From Muricea muricata (taxonomy: Eukaryota; Cnidaria; Anthozoa; Malacalcyonacea; Plexauridae), in NCBI GenBank assembly GCA_963855995.1, contig OY979717.1:18761906-18825905 (forward strand): DNA of 64,000 bases, given 5' to 3'. How positions within the stretch are numbered: the stretch's first letter is position 1; each line of letters starts with the position of its first letter. A program made the translations under genes and the position numbers. The notes beneath the pieces were generated by a model. It was given only the letters and a program-made list of their open reading frames with translations, ran no database searches and was not told the origin of the DNA. Of this stretch, positions 34,972 to 43,167 are shown one piece after another.

Positions 34972-35430
34972 AGAAAACGTTCTTGACCTTCTAAAAGCCG
35001 TTGTAGCAAAAGCTTTCTCTTCTTTACGACCGCTGTTATAGCTTCATCCAGATCAAGCATATTGTTGTTCACATAATCATCTCGGGTCGCCATGATCTTT
35101 TTGTGGATGGGATCTTTTTTTCAACGCTTTCATCCATGCCAAGTTATCCATTTAGACATCACCCAATTCCTTTTGAAAAACAGGTAGAATTTGCGCAAAG
35201 GCTTCCTCTTTCGCTTTGCTTTCATTATGACCCTCCATGAGAAACGCTTGCAAGATTTCGTTGTACTGATCCTGGACCTTGGACACCACGTCGTTGATCA
35301 ATGTAGACCAGGGATCGATTTCCTCTTCACAACTGTTTTCAGTTGTGATGCTGCTTTGCTCTTCTTCAGAACTGTTTTCATCCCGCTCTTCTGTCGTAAT
35401 GCTGCTATCGTCTTCGGCATGAGCTTCCAT
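34972..35430 (-). pseudogene. Acidic small protein of the Polinton-like element
   Basis: From ATG 35430 the frame runs 92 codons: an acid- and serine-rich N-terminus (EEEQSSITTEN, CEEEIDPWSTLI) followed by a helical stretch (QDQYNEILQAFLMEG, KEEAFAQILPVFQKELG). After the stop (TAA near 35152) the same frame continues MDNLAWMKALKK, then shifts by one base in an A-run near 35115. It then continues IHKKIMATRDDYV to KRKLLLQRLLEGQERF, stopping at 34972-34974. One stop and one frameshift therefore split what looks like a single ancestral protein of about 150 residues. The true start may be further upstream (an ATG near 35484 is followed at once by TAG). Function unknown; I recall similar proteins in cnidarian repeats but cannot name a family. 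Confidence 0.5.
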
Positions 35431-35537
35431 AGAATTTTCGCTGTAGTCATCGCCTGCGAGGCTTCTGCTGTACTAACTGTCCATTGTCTTACGAATGTCA
35501 GTGCAAAATAGGCGAATTCTCGGTTATGTACGACCAT

Positions 35538-35646
35538 TTATATACAAAAACAAGACAGAAGCTTCACAAAAGCTTCGTAGAAGCTTGGCAGAAGCTTTAG
35601 AGAAATTCCAAACCACTGCTCCCACAAAGCAATAATATATTGAATC
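35538..35646. promoter_or_regulatory. Divergent intergenic region with AAGCTT repeats
   Basis: This lies between the minus-strand acidic ORF and the plus-strand genes. AAGCTT occurs four times in about 44 bp (35557-35600), including a palindromic GAAGCTTC. A TATATA lies at about 35540-35545 on the side of the minus-strand gene. It may be a two-way promoter; GAAnnTTC also matches the heat-shock-element unit. Function is inferred. Confidence 0.35.
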
Positions 35647-35685
35647 GTGTTTCTATCTAAACTGGAATCATTTACTGGAGCAGCC

Positions 35686-35859
35686 ATGCAAAGACGATTT
35701 TGCCGGACCTGTCAGGTTTGCGGACGACCTGATTTGAAGAATATCAGTACACATCTTTTACAAGTTTACCGCTTATCTTCTGAGGAGAGAAAACTCTATC
35801 TTAAACAAGCCCCGGTGTCGTCATGGCAGCCCCGCATATCGAAAGGTCTCCGCATATAA
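35686..35859 (+). CDS. Small zinc-finger-like protein of the Polinton-like element
   Basis: 57 codons from ATG 35686 (an earlier in-frame ATG at 35647 is also possible). The sequence RFCRTCQVCGRPDLKNIS followed by THLLQVYRLSSEERK looks like a C-x2-C...H-x4-H finger in which the last histidine has become tyrosine, a one-base change from CAC to TAC. Its stop is 7 bp before the ATPase start, so the two may be co-transcribed. It could bind nucleic acid. The intact ORF suggests recent decay, but the missing ligand suggests loss of the finger. Confidence 0.5.
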   Translation: MQRRFCRTCQVCGRPDLKNISTHLLQVYRLSSEERKLYLKQAPVSSWQPRISKGLRI

Positions 35860-35866
35860 CCATGTC

Positions 35867-36710
35867 ATGAACGTCGAGAAGCCTGAACAAAAGCGTGTAA
35901 AACAAAGTGAACATTCGCCACCTGCAAAAAGACAACCAATCCTTTGGCAACGAAATCCTGTGTGGAATTCAACTTCCGCCATAAATTCTCACTTTTGGCT
36001 GTGGGTCCTACACAAAGCGGGAAAACATATTTTGTCCAACAAATTTTAAAAAACAATCGTGTCGTGTATGAAGAGCAATTAAAAGAGTATTCGCATTTTT
36101 GGTACTACAACAATGGCAAGAATGTTGCGAAAAGCTAAAAAAGTCTCACGGTAAAAGCATCCGATTTGAAAGAGGTGTCCCCGAACTGTCTGAAGATCTG
36201 TGTGAAATCAATGCACGGTACAATAACATCATCATCCTAGATGATTTGATGGCTGAAGCGACAGACAGTCCTGTGGTATCTCGACTGTTTACACAAGGCC
36301 GCCATCGAAACGCCAGCGTTATCTTATTGCTGCAAAACATGGTTGCTAAGGAGAAATATAATACAGATATCAGCCGAAATGCCCAGTACTTTGCTCTTTT
36401 TCGAAGTCCTAGCGATCAAAAACAAATCGGAATTATCGCAGAACGCATGTTTGACAAGAATAGAGTGCACTTTATGAATGCTTATTACAAGGAGACCGAA
36501 AAACCGTATGGATACTTGTTGGAGGATAACAAGCCCGGCACACCACCCGATAATCAAATTCTTGCAGACCTATTTGGGGAATGCTATGCTTATCACTTCG
36601 GTGTAAACAGTACTGAGCCTACACGTGTGGAAACCAAGCCTGTGGGCAAACACAGCACAGCAAACAAAACCACCTCTTCAAGGAAGAAGCCTGTGCAAAC
36701 CATCACCTGA
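35867..36710 (+). pseudogene. FtsK/A32-type genome-packaging ATPase, frameshifted
   Basis: Three frames in order make one ATPase. 35867-35955 is a basic N-terminus (PPAKRQPILWQRN). 35944-36110 carries FSLLAVGPTQSGKTYFVQQI, with the Walker A motif GPTQSGKT at 36004-36027. 36099-36710 carries IIILDDL (Walker B, 36228-36248), SRLFTQGRHRNASVILLLQN with the sensor-like QN, and an arginine-rich NAQYFALFRSPSDQKQ. This motif set is that of the HerA/FtsK-superfamily packaging ATPases of Polintons, adenovirus-like elements and large DNA viruses, which pump DNA into capsids. Two frameshifts (near 35955-35965 and 36100-36115) break it. No capsid gene is nearby. Confidence 0.8.
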
Positions 36711-36950
36711 TCGGATGTCCCAAACGACGTGTGGCAAAAATACACCTTGGGAGCAACGGAGGACCATAAGATTCCCGAAGAATATGTTATCATTGAAATG
36801 TACAACACATCGCGCAACGAAAACCATCAGCCTGTCCGTGGAGGTGTGTTAATCAACGACGAAAATTATTGGCCTGTGAAATTAAAGCACCGATCTACAG
36901 GTCATACCAAATGGGTGAATTTACACAGCGATGAGCCTGTTGGGAACTGA
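36711..36950 (+). pseudogene. Trailing ORF in frame with the ATPase
   Basis: The frame continues without shift past the TGA at 36708-36710 for 79 codons, to the stop after DEPVGN. It has no ATG near its start. The sequence (EEYVIIEMYNTSRNEN, VRGGVLINDENYWPVKLKH) looks protein-like and beta-rich. It may be a C-terminal part of the ATPase lost by a nonsense change, or the remains of a separate gene. No family recognised. Confidence 0.4.
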
Positions 36951-37228
36951 CGGAAAGATAAGGACATTTTTAAACTTAATTACGTAATGGGGATATCATA
37001 TAACATTTAGGGAGGGGTATAATTGACGAGATGAGTGAGGGAGTGTGTGTGCGTCATCGTGACAGAGAGAGACAGCTATGTTGGGCTTTAGTACTTTTTT
37101 TTGTATTTCCTTGAAAACCTTATATAAATGTGATTTGCCGAGGACTACTGTTTTGGAGGCGAACATTCTCATCAAGCCTACCGTCCAATCTATTGTCAAA
37201 GAAGCCATGAAAAACACTGTAGAGCCAA
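36951..37228. other. Non-coding part of the Polinton-like element
   Basis: AT-rich, with GT-rich and GA-rich patches near 37030-37075. No ORF of interest. Confidence 0.4.
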
Positions 37229-37654
37229 AGATAAACTACATATTGCCCTAAGTAAATGCTTGTAATGAGAAGGCTATATCTTAATAAATATGTGGAAACA
37301 CTGTTTCTGTTCTCTTTTATATGTTTACTCAACCATATTAAGCATAAAGTTATCCCCATAAGCCATAACGTTATCATGTGCCTTTCTGTGTTGTTGAATG
37401 AGCAGCCAGTTTTCCGTGTAACACTTCATCCTAAACTGTCAACCTTATCTCCGAGAAAGTTACTATGCTCTCATCAACTGAATATTCTCGTTTTATAGTG
37501 TTGATAGGATAACTGAAAACCAATCAGATTTCAGTACGCTATGCTTTCGCAGACGACCGACTTTTGTGCGCACACCCTGTGGATGACGTCAGCACTCAGC
37601 CGCCATCTTGAATAAATTTACTGCTATAAGCCGCCATTTTGAATAAATTTTCCG
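37229..37654 (-). repeat. Right TIR, inner full-length copy
   Basis: Inverted copy of 34531-34951. It contains TTTTATA (37491-37497, TATAAAA on minus) and TGACGTCA (37584-37591). Similarity to the left TIR stops at TGGCGG, about 20 bp short of the real terminus. It is followed by unrelated sequence. Confidence 0.8.
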
Positions 37655-37838
37655 CCAAAAGGGCCCGCATGCCTACTCACCGCATAAACTTGTGCGAGAT
37701 CAACAACATATAGCCTTACTGTCCGTAGTACTTACAAAAATAAATTATTCCAAACGTTAATCCGTGTGTTAATTTATGCAAACCAAGAAACACTCCAAAA
37801 TTAGTACGATTTCGTATTCGTCATACCCCTTTTTTCGC

Positions 37839-38034
37839 TCTTTTGAAAGTTGCTATGCTCTCACCAACTCAATATTCTCGTTTTATAGTGTTAGTAGCAT
37901 AACTGAACACAATCAGATTTCAGTACCCTATGCTTTCGCAGACGTCCGACTTTTGTGCGCACACCCTGTGGATGACGTCAGCACTCCGCCACCATCTTGA
38001 ATAAATTTTCCACCATACGTGCCGGATAACTACC
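37839..38034 (-). repeat. Right TIR, outer partial copy at the border
   Basis: About 195 bp matching the outermost part of the left TIR, including TTTTATA (37881-37887) and TGACGTCA (37973-37980). It lacks one of the two ATTTATTCAAGATGGCGG-like units. It ends exactly at the 6-bp duplication. Confidence 0.85.
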
Positions 38035-38151
38035 GTTGTTTATTTCCGAAATGTTTTCGTCAGATCCGTTTTTATATGTTTTTGTAATATTGTCGTGCAA
38101 GAGCTTGTTGTATGTGTCGAGCGAGGTTTCGTATATATTTCTAGTTTTATC

Positions 38152-38353
38152 CAGTGGCGGATCCAGGGTAAGTCAAAATAAATTATAGCAGCTCAATTTA
38201 AATTCAAAATAACTTTATAGCAATGTCATAGGTTATGAATTTCAAAAGAATAAAATCTAGCCGATGAAGTTGCTTTGAAGGTATTTTAAAATGTAAATAT
38301 ATCCTGGAATGAGCTGTGGTAATTTATTTTGACTTACGCTAGATCCGCCACTG
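38152..38353. mobile_element. hAT-type MITE, copy 4
   Basis: Starts CAGTGGCGGATCCAGGGTAA and ends CGCTAGATCCGCCACTG. It has a perfect 8-bp duplication GTTTTATC (38144-38151 and 38354-38361). It is inserted in the 5' coding part of the Penelope-like copy. Confidence 0.9.
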
Positions 38354-38607
38354 GTTTTATCAGCGAAAACGAACATTTTGTCGGATGAATTGATTTTCTT
38401 TAAGTCATTTGCCAAATTAAAGTGTTTTGAATTAATAGTCTTTTGTGTCTCGAAATTTCATGGTTTCTAGTAATTTTATAACGTTTTCATCAAAAGGTTT
38501 CAGTTCCAAAACTGTGGGAGGTGTTTTATTTTATATAATGCATGTGCTAGTTTTGTCATGCGAAATACAAGAGTGCTCAATGACATATAGACTGAGCGAA
38601 ATGTATA

Positions 38608-38863
38608 AGGGACTGGTCATAAAGTATGGGGGGGGGGACTATGGAAATTGAGGGGTGAGTCATAAATTTTTCAAATCACAAATAGGGGTGGTCATGAAAA
38701 TTTTAAGGATATACTGGGGGGATATTTAAGGATTTCTAGTGCCAAATAGGGGGTGGGTCATGTATATTTTGTAGGAAAATCAGGGGTGGGCCACACAAAA
38801 TTAGCCTTTCAATAATTAAATTTTTATAGCCCCCCCCCCCCCAATACTTTATAACCAGTCCCT
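38608..38863. mobile_element. MITE with G-run/C-run termini
   Basis: AGGGACTGGTCATAAAGTAT followed by a G-run mirrors a C-run followed by ATACTTTATAACCAGTCCCT. The interior has repeated GGGGTGGGTCAT-like phrases. No clear target duplication was found. Confidence 0.7.
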
Positions 38864-39038
38864 GATTGTGTGAAATACCTCAAAAACTTACCACTACAGT
38901 CTGTTTCATGCAAAGGAAATCTTCAGGTGGTAGACAAATTTCGAAAATGTGCGAGCTTTTTTATGCTCAAGTAAGAAACGTGGGCGCGTGGGTGATTACA
39001 TAGCATGCATTCCTTTTTTGGGGTCGTGTGGGAAAGAT

Positions 39039-39505
39039 TTAATAAATATGATTCCTGTATCGCACTTTAAATGTGTTTGAAGTCATGACGAAGTAGTGCT
39101 TTGTGTTCTGTGTGTTGCCTGTGTTAATTGTTGCTTTGTATACAATGTCCTTACTTATGCACGTGTTCTGCAGTGGGTATGCATGCTTGTTCTTACAGTT
39201 ACAACTCTCTGCACTAATGTCTTGTAGCTGACTTTTCCTAATTATGCGTGTGTTATGGCTTGTAATAATTGACTTGACGTTACTCATGCAACTGTAACTG
39301 AGCTTACTGTGTTTCCATTTAAAATTTTGTTTGTCACATGACAGCATTGAAATGCGCTTGTTGATAGATGCTGGAAGTTGCCTTAAAATGCTAGGTGGAT
39401 GGTTAGTGTGTTTGTGTATGTATAACGAATCGTCGTTGAGCTTCCTATAAGGTTTATATTATTTTCCGGTAGTAAGGTTGAAGTTATGTCTAGAAATTTT
39501 ACCAC
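39039..39505 (-). pseudogene. Penelope-like fragment with GIY-YIG linker region
   Basis: On minus, the segment at about 39350-39505 matches the FLDVTFDL...KPYRK region of the larger copy (33880-34030). An internal deletion then joins it to LSYSCMSNVKSIITSHN, CNCKNKHAYPL and KDIVYKATINTG, then FKVRYRNHI. The cysteine-rich linker and YKAT block typically lead into the GIY-YIG nuclease of Penelope-like elements. Truncated and frameshifted. Confidence 0.7.
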
Positions 39506-39514
39506 GAGTTCTGC

Positions 39515-40478
39515 AGCCTGATTCTCAGGGTCTTCACCTCCGCTACCCGCGCTACGGCGAAGAGCCTGACACAGGCTGGTCACGTGGCACCCAGGTTTTG
39601 GGTGCCACGTGGAGCGGCTAAACGTGGGAGGGGTGGGAAAGGATCTTTTGTTTATAAACGCGTTAATTATGAGTTGTCTGTCAAAAGCGGTCATAATGCA
39701 TTCAGAGTTGGAACAGTTCGGAAATAAATATTTACATTTATAATACTTCACTCGCTTGTCGTCCATGTGAACGTAAAGTTAAGAATGCTTCGAGCATTAA
39801 ACAACGACTTTCCCAAACTCAGGACTCGCTTGCAAAGAAAACTAGAGCCAAGCGATGCATTAACGTTTCTCCTTTTTCGGGGCAACCTCAACAAAAAACA
39901 CGCCATATCGCTGCAAGGCGAAGCCCTTAATATTAAACATTTTTTGGTGGGTTATCTTTCATTTCACCTGACCAGAGTCCAAAAGTAAAATACATTTGTT
40001 TCCTATCGCGCTTATTATGTTTTTATCATTTAGCAATTTATAGCCAGCAATATTGCTACATGTGTATACTGCAAAAATAAGCGCAGTATTTCAATGTTAT
40101 TATAAAGGTTGCTACATCTCAATTATTCTTTAAAAAAATACGGTATTTGAGAAAGGAAATATTGATATTACGATAATGCGTGTATCAAAGGGTCATTCGT
40201 TTTCCGGCCTTTAGAAAACGTATTATATTGTGTCCATTTCATTAGTTCTGCCTGAGTGTTCACGAAACAATGAAATACGCTACGTTTTGCTACGATACGG
40301 ATGAAGTGGAAAACGGGCTTTAGAGCCATTGTTGTTTGACAATAATAATTTGTGATAACGCGTTTTTACCTACGCCTGATAAGTACGAATGTCAAGCACC
40401 CAAAATCTGGGTGCCACGTGACCAGCCTGTGTCAGGGTCTTCACCGTAGCGCGGGTAGCGGAGGCGAGTCGCGGTTGC
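39515..40478. mobile_element. 964-bp Mutator-like element with perfect 9-bp duplication
   Basis: The TIRs share CCTCCGCTACCCGCGCTACG, CCTGACACAGGCTGGTCACG and TGGCACCCAG, about 70 bp near each end. The outermost 15-25 bp differ. The flanks GAGTTCTGC (39506-39514 and 40479-40487) match perfectly. It is inserted in the Penelope fragment. The interior ORF 39767-39988 shows no transposase motif. Confidence 0.85.
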
Positions 40479-40487
40479 GAGTTCTGC

Positions 40488-40884
40488 GGACAGAAAAATA
40501 ATATTTGAATAAACACCCCGCCCCCTTTCCTATGACCTATAGCTACGGCCTTGGAGTTGTTTCAACACGGCTCTCAGCCAATAAGCGCCTAGAAATTACA
40601 AGTGTTTTAAAACGGCAGATTTGACATATTTGATCGCGAAGCATACACAATAGCAACGCTTTATAAAGGTTAACCATTCATGACCTGATCTTTTGGGCAG
40701 TTCAAGAATGGCTATCGGTGCACGAACTTGATAAAAACAGAATACACATGTGACGATGAAGTACCTTATTTTTTGCATAAACGTTGATTGACATAGATAA
40801 TAATTTGTGTTGTTATTCTAAAGAGTTTCCAAAACCTCTCTTCTATACTAACATGGTATTTCCTTTGTCTATTCTATGATTATT
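40488..40884. repeat. Flank with sequence related to the SLC15-intron MITE
   Basis: About 40740-40850 (CACATGTGACGATGAAG, TTTTTTGCATAAACG, GACATAGATAAT, CCAAAACCTCTCTTC) resembles 9680-9786. Only the right half is present. It lies downstream (minus strand) of the 760-residue gene. Confidence 0.5.
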
Positions 40885-43167
40885 CTATACCGGACCAGCC
40901 CTAACACCGTGCTGTCTTTTAAGGTAAATAACCACTGCTTCGTGAACATTTTGCTTGAAAAAGACATTGTCTTTCTTCCTAAAACCACTTTTGTGTGCGA
41001 GAAACTGAAAAAGTCCGGGAATAAAATACATGGCAATCGTTTGCGCTATGGTAAAAATGGAAGAGACATCTTTTTCTTTGTGAAAAACATTTTTTATCCA
41101 CATTGCTATCGAAAGATAAAACGTCATCACAAACACTTGAACGGCGATGAAAATCATTTGCCTTCTCAGGGGGGAACATTCTTCGATACAGTGATCAAGT
41201 AGTGGTTTTGATAAGAACGTTGCGAAGCTACCCTTGTAAAGTACAACTTTTGAAGGATTAGAGTCAATGTTCAAATGAATTTTGAAGTTTCCATCCGGTT
41301 TCTCTTCCCGCTGTAGGACGGCTGGCCGACCACAGTCTTGGCACAGCTTCCTCATGTGGTCTGGTTTCTGAAGTATCTCGACCACTTCATCTCGCAGTTC
41401 GTCGTATTTACCCGTCAAGTTTTTACTAATCTTGTACAGAACCACCGAAATAGCGCCTGCTAGTGTCACGTACCTAAATGCCATCGACGGTTCCATCACT
41501 GCACCAATGTAGGTGAACAGGGTCACCTCCGCTATCAAATAACAACAGAACATCGTTACGACCATGAGATAGGCTACAACTACTACCGCAAAAGCCAGGC
41601 TGGCAACGGTGGATAACGCGTTCAACACACAATACGACGACAAGTCAAACCGGTGTATCAAACGAGTTCGCCTTGTGGCATTGAACAGAGCCAGGAACAA
41701 TTGCTTGTAGAAATAGAAGGCCGGCACAAAATGATAAACAACAAGGAGTACTCCCACGTACACTAAGGTCAGGCCGCATGTGCAGACGGAAAGAATGAAT
41801 TGGTGAGGATCAAGAGAACGAACTGTATGAGGATCGGCCCACGTGCTAGTAAAGAGAGGTGATTTGAAACTCTCACGGACCAGCATGGTGAGAAGTCGTC
41901 TGTCTACCAACAGGTAAAATCGTTCCTGCATGCAATGGGCGAGAAACTGGTACTCTTTCTTTTTAGTATTTTTTCGAAAAACGCCGTTTGGGTATTTCCA
42001 AAGGTTCAGAAAGTGGGTTGGATGTCTATCACCAAGATACACACTCCAAAATACCGGTATTGAAACTCCGAGAAGAAAGGCAGGGATTACGAAGGCTAAA
42101 ATGCTGGAGTAGGGAGTGTACCAGAAACGGAATGAAACTCCGAATGAACAGAAAATAAAGATCAACCGTCTCACGCGAGACTTTATACCTTTGTTTTCCT
42201 CCATATAGAAGCACAGGACGCATCGCAAAAGATTTCCAAAGTATACCGGGCTTTTATATGTTGGAATAAAATCCTTAGAATTCAAATCTGGGGGATAATT
42301 TATCGTGGTACGTTCCGAACTCGGTAGATAATAGACAAGAAGTGGTGAGTACAACCACATGGAGATAGCAATAATGACAACTACATAGTAATTCATATGC
42401 AGTTCTTTTCCTTTCAGTTGATCTGTCCTGTCGTAACAATGGTAATGGATGAAATCGTCTTTGGTCAAGCCTTTTCCAAGAAAAGGTCTCCTTATAAAAA
42501 GTTGTCGTAGGAATCTCCAATAGTAGAACAAATCAGGTGTCGCCGAGTTGGGGTCAGATATCACGTCAGTAACGTCATAGTCTAACTGCAAGCAGATATA
42601 ATTCCAGTCGGTCTTTTGTTCAGTAGTTACCTCAGCCATTAAAATCTGTATATCTTTCCATGTTAAAGCGCAACGAGGAGCTCCATATTTTGACCTGACA
42701 CAATTCCTGTCGCAATAACCATGGATATCTCCTTTCCCGGAGGAAATCCAAAAATTATCGGTGATTATTCCCATAGTTCCTAACGATAGGACGTTGAAAT
42801 TGTGCGGAAAGAAGAGCATATAGTCGTGCGATCCGGACACCCAAACCCAAGTCTTATGCTCATTGCTGGCCTGTTTCCAAGAATTCTCGTCGTCAAGGTA
42901 GTAGACGGGGGCTTTAAATCGCAGGAATCGCTTATGTCTGTGCTGCATTCGGTCACGAACTTTCTTAACTATTCCCTCACGGTTTGTCCAATGAAACTGA
43001 CAGTGATATACAACACTTGAAAAGTAGTGAAGTCCACGAACGCCAACCGGACAGCTTCCCATAGACGAACTGGACGCACAATAGCGGGCGAACGAGAACA
43101 AAGCTAAGGAACATATCTGTATACATATCGCAATCTGAAAGATAATTTGACTGATGTTAATATTCAA
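40885..43167 (-). CDS. Large multi-pass membrane protein, family not recognised
   Basis: An open frame of 760 codons without stops. Hydrophobic segments lie at about residues 9-27, 260-280, 334-350, 354-378, 457-487, 512-535, 536-557, 566-579, 670-690 and 701-722, so roughly nine or ten membrane helices. A long region (28-255) between the first two is rich in Cys, Trp and Tyr and likely lies outside the membrane. A CQDCG motif (609-613) sits in a hydrophilic loop after the helix block. The C-terminus is basic. A good splice acceptor (TTATCTTTCAG, AG at 43136-43135) lies inside the frame, so the first 11 codons may be intron and the true start may be in an upstream exon. I cannot assign a function; a channel, transporter or receptor is possible. 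ORFs on the plus strand here are shadows. Confidence 0.8.
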   Translation of the reverse strand: MNINISQIIFQIAICIQICSLALFSFARYCASSSSMGSCPVGVRGLHYFSSVVYHCQFHWTNREGIVKKVRDRMQHRHKRFLRFKAPVYYLDDENSWKQASNEHKTWVWVSGSHDYMLFFPHNFNVLSLGTMGIITDNFWISSGKGDIHGYCDRNCVRSKYGAPRCALTWKDIQILMAEVTTEQKTDWNYICLQLDYDVTDVISDPNSATPDLFYYWRFLRQLFIRRPFLGKGLTKDDFIHYHCYDRTDQLKGKELHMNYYVVVIIAISMWLYSPLLVYYLPSSERTTINYPPDLNSKDFIPTYKSPVYFGNLLRCVLCFYMEENKGIKSRVRRLIFIFCSFGVSFRFWYTPYSSILAFVIPAFLLGVSIPVFWSVYLGDRHPTHFLNLWKYPNGVFRKNTKKKEYQFLAHCMQERFYLLVDRRLLTMLVRESFKSPLFTSTWADPHTVRSLDPHQFILSVCTCGLTLVYVGVLLVVYHFVPAFYFYKQLFLALFNATRRTRLIHRFDLSSYCVLNALSTVASLAFAVVVVAYLMVVTMFCCYLIAEVTLFTYIGAVMEPSMAFRYVTLAGAISVVLYKISKNLTGKYDELRDEVVEILQKPDHMRKLCQDCGRPAVLQREEKPDGNFKIHLNIDSNPSKVVLYKGSFATFLSKPLLDHCIEECSPLRRQMIFIAVQVFVMTFYLSIAMWIKNVFHKEKDVSSIFTIAQTIAMYFIPGLFQFLAHKSGFRKKDNVFFKQNVHEAVVIYLKRQHGVRAGPV

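Larger units (their letters stand above)
34511..38034. mobile_element. 3.5-kb Polinton-like non-autonomous element with packaging-ATPase gene
   Basis: The ends are GGTAGTTTATCCCGCACG at the left and, in complement, GGTAGTTATCCGGCACG at the right. It is flanked by a perfect 6-bp duplication, GTTGTT (34505-34510 and 38035-38040). The Penelope reading frame on either side is continuous once the element and one target copy are removed. The left TIR is about 440 bp (34511-34951). The right side has a full-length TIR-like copy (about 37229-37654) plus a second partial copy ending at the border (about 37839-38034). Between them lie an acidic minus-strand ORF and, on plus, a zinc-finger ORF, an A32/FtsK-like ATPase and a trailing ORF. 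A 6-bp duplication, long TIRs and this ATPase are Polinton/Maverick traits, but polymerase B, retroviral-like integrase, protease and capsid genes are absent. All genes look decayed. The class call is inference. Confidence 0.7.
33566..38520 (-). pseudogene. Penelope-like retroelement (reverse transcriptase region), interrupted
   Basis: Read on the minus strand from about 38520: an N-terminal region with LELKPFDENVIKLLETMKF and SSDKMFVFADKT, then IYETSLDTYNKLL, then (past the insertion) GFISLNDHKEHF, ISKSILDKLN, NVIEWFGSIEEK, a deletion of the core, HRDDGLAI, and VNFLDVTFDLATGKYKPYRK ending near SYSC. This order is that of Penelope-like reverse transcriptases, which end in a GIY-YIG endonuclease. 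Three elements interrupt it: hAT MITEs (38152-38353 and 33381-33585) and the 34511-38034 element. Frameshifts and the loss of the palm segment make it dead. The endonuclease part is not seen here. Confidence 0.8.

Noticed and set aside
40876-43020. Plus-strand ORFs (40876-41202, 41930-42112, 42802-43020) and minus-strand alternates at 42029-42520
   Set aside because: Shadows of the 760-codon minus-strand gene.
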